Positions 10,561 to 22,642 are shown, numbered from the stretch's first letter. The stretch: 64,000 bases of DNA from Symsagittifera roscoffensis (GCF_963678635.1 NC_087067.1:31656401-31720400); one strand, 5' to 3'. Notes: generated from the letters alone by a model not told the origin. Translations and numbers: made by a program.

Positions 10561-12299
10561 AGGTCTTCGGATAAAGACGACTGTTGTTCACAACCCTACT
10601 GCGTTAGTGGAGGGAGACCAGGAGTGGTTGATTGTGTTCTACGAGACCCCCCAAATACTGTTGAAAGCTGTTTGTGGAAAATGAGATTCCATGAAGTTGC
10701 CATGAATGGTAACTGACAAAATGCTCTAACTACTGCGGATCTTATTAGGTAATAGAAAGGCTTAAAACCCGGTGAACTTAGAAACTCGGACTTGTAAGGT
10801 GAGTAAATTGCTAAATTTCAAGAATCGTGCCTCTTTGTAAAACAATTTCTCAACGGAAGCCATTCAATGGCTAAGAGTATACTGAGGACTCACTCGCTTA
10901 GAATTTTGGTTTACAAATTGATTTCAAAATGGGTTTTTTTTCCACATCATTCCTATAGCCAGGTACTTCAAAAAATTATGTTTTTTATTTCAACTGTTTG
11001 TTGCTAGGACTATTTGAAAAAATGGGGAGGAAATTTGTTTTTCTGTGTGATTCATTTTTTGTTTTCCACAAAAATTCAGGTACCACAAAAACTCAATGGA
11101 ATGGGTCAAGTGATATATGATATTAAAGTTCTTTCAGTCGAGACTAGAACAAAATTAACCAAAATTCAAAAAGTTGTACCAGTTTTGACAAACACAGGTT
11201 TCAAAAGTTTATTTGTTTTTTTTGTCAAATTTTCATTGAGAAAAGCGAGCCAGAAGGCTAATTTCGTTTTTCATTCAAGATAATTTATCACAACTAATTG
11301 TCGGAATGGCAACAACAATACGTCGTAAAAGAGCTTTTTCAGCGCTGATTTGATTGACAATAAAACTTTTGACAGTAAATCAAGCTAGCAGACGTTTTTT
11401 AGACAAGCCGTGACGTTTAAGTTTTAATCCAGTAACTTTTTTTGAAATATTTTTCAGCGCCGTCTTAGGAATAAAAAAACTACTGAAGTTTAAGTTCAAA
11501 AAATGTTTGAAAAACAATTGAATTTTTTTTTGCTTCAATTTTTCTGTTTTTTTTTGTCAATTTTAGACCAAACTAAGACCCAATTTACCCATTCTCCTGT
11601 TACTGTCGAACGACACTAATTTAAAAACCAGAAGAAACAAATAATCTTTTTTTAAATATGGTCACAACATTCTCTGCTACTTGAGCAGCAACCGGCTATA
11701 CTTGGGTATGTCTTGCACACAAAGTAACATGGGCAAAACCAGTCTTTTTGGGTCTTCAAAGTATACAGTTTGATACAAAAAAGTTTTTAAAAAAAACAGT
11801 TAATGATTCTTACGAGTAATTTTGTAGTTGAAAAACTATGAGGATCTGTTGATTTACTTGATTGATAACATGCAAAATAATTGAAGCTTTACTGTTAAAA
11901 CTATCAACACTAGTTTTACTATTATCAGGAAACTCGCAACGTTCAAACAAAAATGCAAAAAGGCTAGAAGTTTTTTTGCTCAAAATTCGAAAAACGCCTC
12001 TTTTTTATCTGACATATTATAAAAGATTTTTTGGTGCAGTATTGTATTTGACACTTTTTTTTGCTTTGTTTCGAAACTTTCAGGTTGTCTGCATTGTAAA
12101 TAGCAGTTGTATATAATATAAAATAAGACGATTTATTAGCAAAATTTAGTAGCTTTTGGATGCAGAAAAATTGGCTAAAACAAATTAATAATTTAAAATA
12201 ATCAAGCAAAAAACGTTTCGCAAAGCTTCAATTTGGCTAGACCGCAAATAGTTGAATATAGCGAAAGTAGTGAGTTGCTAACCAAGTTGACCTTTATAC
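10561..12299. other. No gene seen
   Basis: AT-rich DNA, probably an intron of the minus-strand gene. Short open frames on both strands look random, and I see no repeats with defined ends. Confidence 0.5.
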
Positions 12300-12409
12300 T
12301 ACGAAAAAGCCAGTCACAAAAAATCAAATGCAGTCAAAAGCCATGAAAAGTCATAATAATACAATAGTAATTGTTTCAAAGAATTTTTTTCGGGCAACAC
12401 GGCAACAGC

Positions 12410-12576
12410 ATTACCAGGCCAAACTGTGCACAGGATAGGCGCACAACTTTGTGTGTGTGTATTTCTGGATTCCAGAGAAGCCTTTAGGTACGTTAAAGTT
12501 TTGTCGGAACGAACAAAAAAAATAAAAGAACAAAAGAAGAATAAAGACAGCGTCCTTGACAGTCTGGCCTGGTAAT
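12410..12576. mobile_element. MITE with ATTACCAGGCC..GGCCTGGTAAT ends, copy 1
   Basis: The left end ATTACCAGGCCAAACTG is the inverted complement, with one change, of the right end CAGTCTGGCCTGGTAAT. The inside shares GGCGCACAA..TGTGT..TTTCTGGATTC and a GTACGTTAAAGTTTTGTCGG stretch with elements at 52240 and 60149. The second copy (about 13152-13319) arose by the 742-bp tandem duplication. Confidence 0.75.
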
Positions 12577-13151
12577 CAGTTTTTCTGTAAACAAGGGTCT
12601 TATGCACAAAATGGCCCAATTTCAAAATTTGTAGATTTTGAGTTAACACTTATACAGTCGAACCTCAAAAAATGGCCTCAGCAGATTAAAATTTTATAAT
12701 TGTGGCTATTTCGGCCAACAATTTCATCTGTTTAAAATTTTAATTGAAATGCCGGACCATGCTGTCTCATTAGCCACTTAGAACCAAACAATTTATTTTG
12801 AGTTCATGAAATATGTAGAAATATTGGACCTTTAGTTGACATTGGACCGTTTAGTGCATAAGGCCCAAAATATTTTTAAAAAAATGGCCAACTTTGTATC
12901 TTCAGTCTCAAAATCAATCATTTCTAATGCAATTCATAAAATATGCGTAAATAAGACAAACAATAGCTTTAAAAAAGTTTGTGACTAGCACTTTTGACAG
13001 TTTGTTGGCAATTAGAACAAACTTGAGAGCCATCAAAAGCCTACGAAAAAGCCAGTCACAAAAAATCAAATGCAGTCAAAAGCCATGAAAAGTCATAATA
13101 ATACAATAGTAATTGTTTCAAAGAATTTTTTTCGGGCAACACGGCAACAGC

Positions 13152-13319
13152 ATTACCAGGCCAAACTGTGCACAGGATAGGCGCACAACTTTGTGTGTGT
13201 GTATTTCTGGATTCCAGAGAAGCCTTTAGGTACGTTAAAGTTTTGTCGGAACGAACAAAAAAAAATAAAAGAACAAAAGAAGAATAAAGACAGCGTCCTT
13301 GACAGTTTGGCCTGGTAAT
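13152..13319. mobile_element. MITE with ATTACCAGGCC ends, copy 2 (duplicated with its flanks)
   Basis: Same element as 12410-12576 inside the second 742-bp unit, with one substitution in the right end and an extra A in an A run. It did not insert independently. Confidence 0.75.
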
Positions 13320-13904
13320 CAGTTTTTCTGTAAACAAGGGTCTTATGCACAAAATGGCCCAATTTCAAAATTTGTAGATTTTGAGTTAACACTTATACAG
13401 TCGAACCTCAAAAAATGGCCTCAGCAGATTAAAATTTTATAATTGTGGCTATTTCGGCCAACAATTTCATCTGTTTAAAATTTTAATTGAAATGCCGGAC
13501 CATGCTGTCTCATTAGTCACTTAGAGCCATACAATTTATTTTGAGTTCATGAAATATGTAGAAATATTGGACCTTTAGTTGACATTGGACCGTTTAGTGC
13601 ATAAGGCCCAAAATATTTTTAAAAAAATGGCCAACTTTGTATCTTCAGTCTCAAAATCAATCATTTCTAATGCAATTCATAAAATATGCGTAAATAAGAC
13701 AAACAATAGCTTTAAAAAAGTTTGTGACTAGCACTTTTGACAGTTTGTTTGCAATTAGAACAAACTTGAGAGCCATCAAAAAACCTTAAATTCTTAAATT
13801 GAAACCATTTGTTGTCTAGCAAAAGAAAAAAATGATGTTTGCTTTCAAAGCCAATTTATTAGCCAAGTTGAAATTTGTAAGATTGAAAATTAAAATTGGA
13901 TTCC

Positions 13905-14125
13905 AACTGGTTGAAATTGATTTTGAAGACCACCATAAGACTCGTGTCTGAAAAGACCTGTTCGGAAGTCAGCCAGTCGATGGCGCCGAGAAGCACATTA
14001 CTGCCGTCTTGCATTGTAAGTCAGTGCAGCATTGTGCTTCTGAGCACTGTCGCCTGGCTGACTTCTGAACTGGTTAACTGATATATGATTCCGGTGGTGG
14101 CCTTGAAAGTAGATTTTTTGCATTC
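13905..14125. repeat. Foldback (imperfect inverted repeat) of about 220 bp
   Basis: The arms pair around a centre near 14013. The inner 111 nt (13960-14070) run from GTTCGGAAGTCAGCCAG to CTGGCTGACTTCTGAAC, and many of the differences are G-U compatible. Pairing continues outwards through GACCACC and GGTGGTGGCC. It is GC-richer than its surroundings. It could be a MITE or a transcribed hairpin. It is not coding, although an open frame crosses it. Confidence 0.7.
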
Positions 14126-14282
14126 GCTTAGAAGTTCTGAATTTTGATCAAAAATCGTATTATTATAAATTAGTGACATAAGTGTTGCATGATTTGTTTT
14201 TACTTGCTTGTGTATAACTTTGTTTTTCTAGGAAATGAAATTGTTTTGATGACAGAACTTGCAGGAAATTGTGGATGATCAC

Positions 14283-14502
14283 GATGCGCTGCGGAGCTGG
14301 AAGATGTATTCTTGGAGAAGGTGCCCATCAGATAAACAGATTTTTTGACATTTGAGGCAACTTCTCCCGCATGGTTTTGGTTTTTCTAGGAAATCTGAAG
14401 AGTTGAGGAGATTTGCCTGCAGATAATGAAGGGTTTCAGGTTCCAACCTCGTAAACTCTCGTATTTTTCTCAGGTTTTCTTCTTTGTTCAGAGATTGCAC
14501 GT
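14283..14502 (-). CDS. Probable exon following the helicase C-terminal exon
   Basis: The frame enters with two bases, which matches the one-base phase left by exon 15506-16370. It reads about 72 codons: QSLNKEENLRKIREFTRLE, then a cysteine-rich CGRSCLKCQKIC segment that could bind zinc, then YIFQLRSAS. A TGA follows at once. The only donor before it (GCATC|GTGATC) is weak, so this could instead be a terminal exon. The domain is not recognised. Confidence 0.5.
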
Positions 14503-14559
14503 CTTATGTGGTAGGCCTAAACGCTAATTGTGCCTCGTTTGAGTTTTCAAAAAATGTTT

Positions 14560-14716
14560 GTCCTGAAATTTCCATTATGGAAAAAGGCTTAACAGAAAAT
14601 TTTCATATATTAGTTTTCTTATAAGTTTCTATGAAATTGTACGAAGTGTATGATAACCATTTTTCTTTATATGGGATTTTATAGGAAAAGCATTTTTGGT
14701 CAACCCGGGTTGTAAG
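14560..14716 (+). repeat. Fragment of the ACCCGGGTTGA element family
   Basis: GTATGATAACCATTTTT, then AAGCATTTTTGGTCAACCCGGGT, matches the right end of the larger element at 37427-38586. The rest of that element is missing here. Confidence 0.6.
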
Positions 14717-15505
14717 TTTCTTGAAATGTTGATTCGACATTTTTTTGAATTAGCGATTCAAGAAGCAAAAGCAGTTTATTTCTGGTAATTTTATTAGATT
14801 AGAATTGTACTTTTTTCTGGCAATTTTATTGCTGTTTCTCGCCTTAATGATGTCAATTGAGTTAAATAAAACATTATATCTACGAAGAAAAGGACCTACA
14901 CAGGACTTGTTCAGCTGTTACTGAGAATTGCGGTTATTCCTTCGGTTATGATTCACGTAAAATTCGTCTGTTTTTTTTTAGTCTGAGTAAAATTGCCGTT
15001 GCCTCACCCTAGCCCTAAGTTGGATCAAAATGAGCAAATAGCATCAAAGCTTTCATAACTTGGCAAAAAAATGACTATCACAGCGACAATATCTTTTCAA
15101 ATTAGGATATCAAAAAAATTTCGATGATAAACAAAATTGTCAAACAGAGCTAGCTATGAAATCACAAGCGCGGTTTTTTCTTCACGAAACTGCCAAAGAA
15201 TTAGTGAAAATCGATACTCTCTGCGCTCATTTACTACATAGATTTAACATTAATTTGACCAACACTAGTAGTGTCAGTGCATTCCACTGTATTTTTAACA
15301 ACCATTCTTTGCACATCAAATAGTTTTTAATTAAGAAATGTATAAGTTGGCAATTTTCAAATCCCTATTATTTTCATAAGCTGTCGCAAACAAAAAAAGC
15401 CTTTTCAGTTTTGAGCTCAAAGTATAAATTGCTTCCAGATGATGCAAAAAAATCAAAATTTAACTGAACAAAAAACTAGCGCTTTCAAAATCTTCGTTAA
15501 CTAAC

Positions 15506-16370
15506 CTGAAGAACATGCGTTATGTGCGCTTTGAAGAACAGCATCGACTGAATCTGCGAAACCATTTTCTCCGGGAAACGCTATTGCCATCTGAAGACAG
15601 ATTTCTGGACTCTGGTTTTTGAACAGCTCGTGATATCTTTTTCTGTCTTCAGATGGTGATTCTTCAATTTTCCTTTGCCACCAGATAAACTGGAACCTGT
15701 CCAGATCTGTTGGAATTAGCCAATCCGAAGTTAAAACTCGCCCTTCGATAAAATCTTCGAAAGCTTGCGCGTAACTGGTTTTATATTTTGTGATGTAATT
15801 CATCAAATCAAGGTTGTTTCTTAGAGCGCTATTTAGTAAAAACCCCAGTTCATACTGTCCGCGAGTGACTGCCATGTTGATATCATATAAGTACTCGTAT
15901 TTGAAATCTTGCAAATCAATAACCGCCAAAACCGAAAAAAAATCAGAACCCGAAAAACTGTAGTTTTCTCCTTCTTCAAAGTCATCGATTACGAAATAGT
16001 CTGTAGGATTCCAAGCGGACACTAACATCTCGACTCGTGATGCAATATCACTTTGGTCCGTTATTATAAACAAAAACCTTCTTGTCATTGCTTCTGACAA
16101 AAAGGAGATGTCACACAACGCGGGATCGTTCCAATCGATGAAATACTTAATTTTGGTGTGGTTTTCTGAGGATGAGAAGCAGCCAGGAATGCGAACAGAG
16201 GCTGGAAACGTCTGCAATTGTCGCTCGATGAAGCAGTTTGAGACTGAGCTGATGTGATGTGAGCTGCGAAAGAGAATGTTGAGGTTCTCATGCTCGAACA
16301 CTTGCTTTCCCCCTCTCTCAGCCAACCAGAATGGATCAGAACCGAGGAGAGAGCCGGCGGTACCCACCAT
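15506..16370 (-). CDS. SF1 helicase-like NTPase, C-terminal helicase exon
   Basis: An 865-nt exon with acceptor TTAATAG above 16370 and donor TTCAG|GTTAGT at 15505. It enters in phase 0 exactly as exon 16844-16969 leaves. It begins MVGTAGSLLGSDPFWLAE. About residues 150-190 give the UvrD/Rep-type C-terminal signature: SGSDFFSVLAVID (like motif V, gsEfp-V) and then YLYDINMAVTRGQYELGFLL, which matches the motif VI pattern (Y-V-A-x-T-R-x-x-x-x-L). An acidic and aromatic tail follows (WLIPTDLDRFQFIWW). Known members such as TRANK1 and ZNFX1 are cytoplasmic or RNA-granule NTPases. That is family knowledge, and the identity here is inferred from motifs. An exon boundary rather than a stop ends the frame. 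Confidence 0.75.
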
Positions 16371-16843
16371 CTATTAAGCGAAAAGTAAAACATTGATTGC
16401 GTGCTGTGACTGTTTGAACCTTAATGACTCACTTGCGCATTAAATGTCCTGATGAAAAACTTAAAAACCTTTTTTTTTTCGTTTTTGATGACGATGTTCT
16501 TTAATCTCAAGTCTGATGCGATATATGGGCTCGATTGGAAAAATTTGGAACATAAAATATTAGGTAAAAGAGAAAAATGCTTCTTCCGGATATTTTTTCC
16601 CATGACAATTGGCAGCAGACTGTTCTTTTTACTTCACTTTATCAGTTTCAACTTTTTGCAACGTTCTATTCTAAACAAAAATCAACAGATTCGAAACTTT
16701 GAGTTTGCATGCACTCTGCTACTATGTTGTCTTGTCATAGTCAATTAAAAGGTATAAAATTGTGCCGTATGTTCTTTTTTAAACGCAAGCTATCAGAATT
16801 GCGGGGGGGATGTTCAGGCGGTTTTCGGTATGAAGTTTTCTAC

Positions 16844-16969
16844 CTGTCCAGCTTCCACGGCAGCAACCCAGCAGCACTTGAAGTTGAGAAAGTCATCAAC
16901 TATGTTTCTGTTGTCGTACAGTTCATCTATAACAACGACAGTCCGCTCTTCAGTCGTAAACTTGCTGCT
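16844..16969 (-). CDS. SF1 helicase-like NTPase, Walker B exon
   Basis: A 42-codon exon with acceptor TCGTTTCAG and donor GGACAG|GTAGAA, phase 0 at both ends. The core is ERTVVVIDELYDNRNIVDD: four hydrophobic residues, then D-E, the Walker B/motif II form of SF1 helicases. It is followed by FKCCWVAAVEAGQ, like motif III (vWvagD.xQ). It joins in frame to exon 15506-16370. The Walker A motif lies upstream in 20243-22300. Plus-strand open frames over it are shadows. Confidence 0.75.
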
Positions 16970-17739
16970 CTGAAACGATACAACTCTCAAAAGAGTGCTC
17001 ATCAAATTCAATTCAAGCCACCGGCCAATCTAGAATATCCAGTAAATTTTACTATGGAACTTTATCAACATATCTTATTTGAGCAAATGTATTTGCGAGC
17101 TCTACCAAAACAGTGATAATACAGCCCGATACTGTGATAATAGCTCAGAATAATCTGACTAAAATGTTTATGAAGATTCCAGAACAGCAACAAAAAAATT
17201 TTAAAAAGCATTTTGATTTTCGAAGGACAAAAAACAAATCCATGTATCAAAACAGGTCAGCAGAAACCCATTTTTGTTTAAATTTTGAAGATGAAGCGAG
17301 ATTTTTCCAAGTAACAAATTTGAAAATAGCTTTTGACAGACAGCTTTTCTGTCGTTTTAACAGTCGAGCTAAAAAACTGATGTTTTAGTTGTCGTAAATT
17401 TCTACTTTTTGCAGTCTATCTTAAAGCTTGATTTTTAAAATTGAAAATACTTTCTGACTTTTCAAATTTAATTAAGTTTAAAAAATTGAATCAAAACTTT
17501 GGTGTTATTTTTTAGGATCCAAGATGAGCCAAAACGCAGATTTCTACAAACATATGTTGTATCAAAAGAAAACAGTACCAATGTCTTATTTGCGTTACAG
17601 TTTTTTCATATTTGATCTTGATTCATTCACTCTCTCTTATGGAGAGAATGTCTCTCTCAATTATTAAGGTTTTAACTTTGAGATAATTTCACTCTTTAAT
17701 TTTTATTCTATTATCAACAAGAAGTAGATTTAGCTTTTA

Positions 17740-19900
17740 CAAAAAAAAATATTTTTATTTTGGCGCAATCAAACAAACGTGAGAAATATAGATCAACTTT
17801 GGCAGAATCACACAGTAGAACCACCAATTTCTTGTAAAGCCTGAAGTGATTTTTTTTATTTAGCGGTATATGTGAAAGGAAACATTGATATCGATAGAAA
17901 GACAGCATCCAAAACGTCCGTTACTCGAAAAAAAAATCGAGGAAGAAAAAAGGATCTCAATTAAGACAGAGAGAAAACTTTTCAACACGTTGAACTTTCA
18001 AGAAGCATAGCATACAAGAAGCTGCAATCATTTTTATAGCCCGCATGAGTCAAAAGCTTACAAAAAATGATATGGTCAAAAATTTATGAAAAAAGTTTAC
18101 CTTCGGATTTCATTCAAAGAATTTGCCAACCAAATTTGCGAGAAAAACAAATATATTTTTTTGAAAAGCATAAAAGTTTTAACTGAAAAAACAGCTCTAT
18201 GAAGATTTTGCCAAAATGGCGAAAAAAGGGACAAAACCGGGGGATAAGATAAAAGGATGGATAAAAAAACCTCCATCAATAAAATGAAGAACTTCAAAAT
18301 CCAAATAAACTCTATAACTGAAACACAACCTCCTTTGGAAAATCTAAATCTTGCGCTCATAGACAAAATGGAATTAAAAAATTATATGAAAAGGGCACAC
18401 AGTTTTATATTTCATGGATTTTTGTACTTAATTTTTTGATTATTTAAACGTCAAGAACCAACTAATTCTAATATTAAACGAATTTAACAGTAATTAAATA
18501 GTGTTGACGTGTTCTTCAAATGACACCTAGCCGTCCACCGGCACAAAGTTCCATCTGTAAATCTTGTAAATTAAAGAGTAGTTTGGCCGAACGATGAAAA
18601 CCTTGTCGTAAAATTGTTGATTTTGTGAATAGTCAAATTGTAAATAAAATAGACATCAAATATCCTTGGGATCATTTGGATGTAATTTGAGATCGTTTAA
18701 ATATACAACTTTGTGGCGTAACCAGCTCATGCTCAGAAATTGTACAAAACAATAATTACTATGATTCCGTTTTTGTTCTGTATTAACTCTAAGTTATGTT
18801 AACGATGGAAAATAAAGACGTTTCTGAAAGTACGCCTCATTAAAAAATCAAGTTATTTTAAACATCGAAAGACAAAAAAATTAGTGGTCTCAGTTTTCTT
18901 AAACTGGTGGTTCTACGACTAAAAACAACTTCAACTTCGGGAACAAAAATAAACCAAAAATGTGAAAAGAAATTTTGCAGAAACAATTTCCTCTTCTCAA
19001 TACCAGAAGACCAGCGAGTCTATAAACTTTGTTTCTCCAAAACCAAAGAACAAAATTTCGAGTTGGTGTTAAAGAAATTTAGAAAATTGTTCCAGCAGGT
19101 CAAAAAAAATTAAAACAAGTTGAAAGAAATTTATTTCAATTATTAAAGCCAATGCAGTTAAAAAGCAGACGCTTTGCTTAACATTTATTAGTCTTATTAA
19201 ACCTAAATTAATTTGCTAGTGTCTGAAGTAAAGTCCAAAGAACGCATCGAAAAATTGGAAAGTTGTGACAAAGACAGAATTATTAGCCAAATTATCATTA
19301 AGCGTAAAAAGGACAGGTTTATCACGTTCGTTCTGGATTCGATATTCCTAAACGTACAAATATTGAAAACAAAAAAAAACTAAAAGCTTAGCATCCACGA
19401 GCTAGTAGATATCACAGCGACTGAAATTTCAAACGGTAGCGTTGGAAACATTTGGTTTTCTAACCTGGATTTTAAAAAAGGAAATAGCCACTTTCGTTTG
19501 ACGATTTTACCAGTAGGTAATGTAAAATTATTATAGTGGATGGCGATATCACAGGAACAAACTTAATTTTCTGAATCAGATTTTATTGACTTGTCAACCT
19601 GCCAAATGATTTTTGAAGCGTAATGAATCCAACTATTAGGACGATACATTTTAAGAATGATTACCTTGATGACATTTTAATCGCATCCAAAGAAAGCAGC
19701 TCCGAACATAAAAAACGGCTTACAAAATTTTTATAAAATTATAATTTTGCAGTCAAATGGCACAAATGTAACTTTTTCCTGAAACAAGTCGAGTAGTGGC
19801 TTAGATTTTAGATCACTCCGGCGTTTTGCCATTAGTAGATGAAACCGATGCAATTAAAAATTTACCAATTAAAAATATTGTTTGAACAACTTGTTTTACC
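17740..19900 (+). mobile_element. Degenerate Ty3/gypsy relic in unit A, opposite strand to the host gene
   Basis: Plus-strand fragments resemble the proteins of the intact element at 52610-59194. A gag piece (LRISFKEFANQICEKNK near 18105) matches LQISFKEFWENLS. ETQPPLENLNLALID near 18320 matches ETLPPLEALNVALID. A reverse transcriptase piece near 19240-19500 reads KLESCDKDRIIS, later IHELVDITATEIS and VGNIWFSNLDFK, matching the RT region. Stops and frameshifts are frequent. No LTRs were found. Confidence 0.8.
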
Positions 19901-20242
19901 TAACCATTTCATATGAAGTGTTTTAATTTCTAAGAAACTTTTGAGCTAATTTACTATACTCTGTCGGATCAGAGTCACTTTTTTCACTTTACTCAATTTT
20001 GTTTTGCTTTTGGTTATATATTTATCAGGTAATACCGTTTCTATCAGTGCTAAAAACTGGCTTTATTTTGTTAGCTTTTATAGTATCGTGTTATTTTTAT
20101 CCTTCATCGGCTGGGGAAAAGAAGCAGTTTGTTTAGAATAGTATTGTACTTTTAAAATTTTTATTGCTAGAAGGTCTGTTGTGATTTTCACTTTTATCTT
20201 TTTTGTGATGTCTAACTTTTCTTAACAGGTTTTTCATGGTCT

Positions 20243-22300
20243 TTAATGTGACTTTTTCATGTTTATTCGTTCTCTCCGACCGCATTCGCCGAAAAACGGA
20301 CCGACCTTTCGAATGTGTTCTATCTCTCTTTCGTATCTTTGGATGACTTCTTTTTTGCTTCTGAGCTCTTCACTCGCCTGTGTTTCAATGTATGCGTCAA
20401 TAGATCGTCGCAGAATACTGTCCGACTCATTGAAAACAATAAAAACTGAATCTACATCTTCCTTCAACGCCATTTGTTCACACTTGGCCAGTAAAAGCGC
20501 AGTCTTTCCAGTCCCCGGTTGACCAGTAATGAACAAGTGAGTTTTTTGTGTTTCGGCCAGCAAACGATGTTGTTGCGGACTGAGAATAAAGTTGCGAGAC
20601 GACAGATCCGTTTCGTGCTTCTTTCGCCACAACGAGAAAAATTTGCGATATCTCTCGTCCACATCTATGGGCGTGTCTTCGCGTCTTCCAGATGTTAAGT
20701 CTTCAACAGCCGTCAAACTTGCCAGCGACAATAAAGCTCTTAAGTATCCCAGAAAACTGCAGCTTTCCTCAGAAATAGGTTGGAACAATTCGTGAATCGA
20801 ATAATGAACGTCCAGCACGTTCAAATGTTTGTCAATTTTGATCAATCTCAAATTTTTTGACGAATCATCCAAAACTATGAAAGTTAAATCCTTTAATTGA
20901 AATCCATAATTCTGAATCAGCAATGAAAATCCGTTTGATATGGCAGGATTAGCTTTTCTAACAACGTTTTGCACTGCATCCTTAATAAGCTTTAAAGCGA
21001 CACAGAACGCAAAAAATGACACATTCGGAAGGAAAACGACAATTTTGAGAAAGTTTTGAATAACTTCAGAAAATGTTCTTGATGACTCATCCTCGTTTAT
21101 TTGGTTAAACTTTGTCAAATACGAGTAGAAAATTAATTGGAACTGGGGAATAATTTTGATCAGACATTGGGTGATTTTGTTCACGATTGCTTGAACAGGT
21201 TTTTGGGGGTTATCAGAGAGGCCAACTTCGATCGGCATGACCACATTGTCGGTCAGGTACAGCCAATCAATTTCAAAGGCTGAAATTTCAATAGACGAGG
21301 AACTCAGTAAAGAAGCGAAATGGTTCTGAGTGAACCCTTTCAGCAAAATTCCAGCAGGGTTTTCCAGTTTTGACAACAAAAGCTCCACGAAAAGTTTCAC
21401 CTCTCCGTAATATGTGGCGTATTCGCTTAGGTGTCCCAGACGGCCTTCACTGTTTGTGTGGTACAGGATGTTGTCAAAGATTCGGTTAATATCCGGAACT
21501 GTAATCAGTTTTTCACCACACTCTGGAAAGTAAAAGTCAAATAAATATTTCACTCTTTCGACGTTTTCAAATGAACAGCTTTCAAAACTGAGATTTCTAA
21601 AGTTTTCGTCTGTTAAAGTGTAAATTACTTCATAATGGGTATTTAGCGTCAAGAATAAATCAATTAAACAATTCATTTCGCTTCCATTTCTGATTTTGGT
21701 ATTGCTCAGATTTTCAACTTTTGCAATCATATTTGATTCATTGCCGAACGTTGTTTCAATTTTGAAGAAATTCTGATAATAATGCGCACATTTCAGCTCA
21801 TTTGACAAAACGTGCTTAAAAGCATTGTTTTTATCGCCGCTTTTTTTATCTTTGGGCAGACACATTAACAAGTCAACTTTGATTATATTTTTAGGCTCCG
21901 AAGTTTTCCAATTGGACTGCAGTTTACCAGCTAGCAGGTCAAGCTGGTTGACGATTGAAGAGGTGATATTTAAAGCTGCATCATCATGGCTGAAACTGCT
22001 AACCGTTTTCAGAAGAATTATGTTTTTTAATTCAGGCGCTGGAATAAACAAACATCCGTAGCTGAGTTTTGATTTCTCCACATTCGTAGCTGGGCTCGAA
22101 CAAAAATAAATATCGGGCTGGCCTCGAACAAAAAGTCCTTTTAAGTTTGCGTCGAGAAACTTCCAAATGATTTTACTGTGGCTTAGAACTGTTTTCGTGA
22201 GGGGGTTAAATTGTTCGACTGTCTGAGGCGGACTGGGAACCACTTTAAGTGTTGATCGAAGTGGGCTATATATTTCGCTTTGTTGGTCCATGGCATCCAT
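20243..22300 (-). CDS. Helicase-like NTPase, N-terminal exon with Walker A and possible NERD-like domain (unit A)
   Basis: The open frame has 685 codons, and the ATG at 22300 is the first with an upstream stop. Residues about 341-360 read AFEIDWLYL..VVMPIEVG, the E-x-D...(I/V)E-x-(K) layout of PD-(D/E)XK/NERD nucleases. Glycine stands where lysine would be expected, so the fold is plausible but activity is doubtful. The Walker A motif GQPGTGKT lies at residues 593-600, preceded by LSPQQHRLLAE, the Q-type motif of UvrD/Rep-like SF1 helicases. FIVFNESD follows, as in motif Ia. NERD-helicase fusions are known in bacteria. I infer the same architecture here. Walker B lies on an exon 3.3 kb downstream, past an intron holding a gypsy relic. 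A splice donor near 20280-20320 must be assumed; the frame itself stops at 20243. Its duplicate is at 26168-28377. Confidence 0.75.
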   Translation of the reverse strand: MDAMDQQSEIYSPLRSTLKVVPSPPQTVEQFNPLTKTVLSHSKIIWKFLDANLKGLFVRGQPDIYFCSSPATNVEKSKLSYGCLFIPAPELKNIILLKTVSSFSHDDAALNITSSIVNQLDLLAGKLQSNWKTSEPKNIIKVDLLMCLPKDKKSGDKNNAFKHVLSNELKCAHYYQNFFKIETTFGNESNMIAKVENLSNTKIRNGSEMNCLIDLFLTLNTHYEVIYTLTDENFRNLSFESCSFENVERVKYLFDFYFPECGEKLITVPDINRIFDNILYHTNSEGRLGHLSEYATYYGEVKLFVELLLSKLENPAGILLKGFTQNHFASLLSSSSIEISAFEIDWLYLTDNVVMPIEVGLSDNPQKPVQAIVNKITQCLIKIIPQFQLIFYSYLTKFNQINEDESSRTFSEVIQNFLKIVVFLPNVSFFAFCVALKLIKDAVQNVVRKANPAISNGFSLLIQNYGFQLKDLTFIVLDDSSKNLRLIKIDKHLNVLDVHYSIHELFQPISEESCSFLGYLRALLSLASLTAVEDLTSGRREDTPIDVDERYRKFFSLWRKKHETDLSSRNFILSPQQHRLLAETQKTHLFITGQPGTGKTALLLAKCEQMALKEDVDSVFIVFNESDSILRRSIDAYIETQASEELRSKKEVIQRYEREIEHIRKVGPFFGECGRRERINMKKSH

Positions 22301-22642
22301 GATGAGGTAAATGAAACACTAGTCAAAGTTTAAATGTTATATGCATAAAAAGAAAGCCTTGTTTTCAGCGATGAAATTTAAATTATTTCCTGTAAAGTTA
22401 GTAGAAAAGGGTGAGGTAATCGAAACTAATCAATATATATTCGGAGTAAATACCTGACGGGAGAATGCAAATGAAACATTTAATTTCTGTGAGTAGAAAT
22501 CTCTTGGCTGATACATCAATTCTTAATACCAACCAAATACAATGAGTTTGACAAAAAGCGCCTGTATGTTGTTATTGCAACACAATTTCAAAGATATGCC
22601 ACACTCAAAGACATGCCACAAAGATATGCCACGGAGGCGGAG

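Larger units (their letters stand above)
12300..13783 (+). repeat. Tandem duplication, two units of 742 bp
   Basis: The unit starting ACGAAAAAGCCAGTCAC at 12301 begins again at 13043 and ends with GAGAGCCATCAAAA at about 13041 and 13783. By eye the two units differ at fewer than ten positions, so the event is recent. Each unit contains one copy of the ATTACCAGGCC inverted-repeat element and TGTGTGTGTG. The open frames called here on the minus strand are parts of that element, not genes. Confidence 0.92.

Noticed and set aside
12314-13392. Nearly identical minus-strand frames suggesting a duplicated gene
   Set aside because: They run through the MITE and its inverted end; the identity is explained by the 742-bp tandem duplication.
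16709-17116. Plus-strand 135-codon frame
   Set aside because: Antisense to the Walker B exon, whose minus-strand splice sites and motif are convincing.
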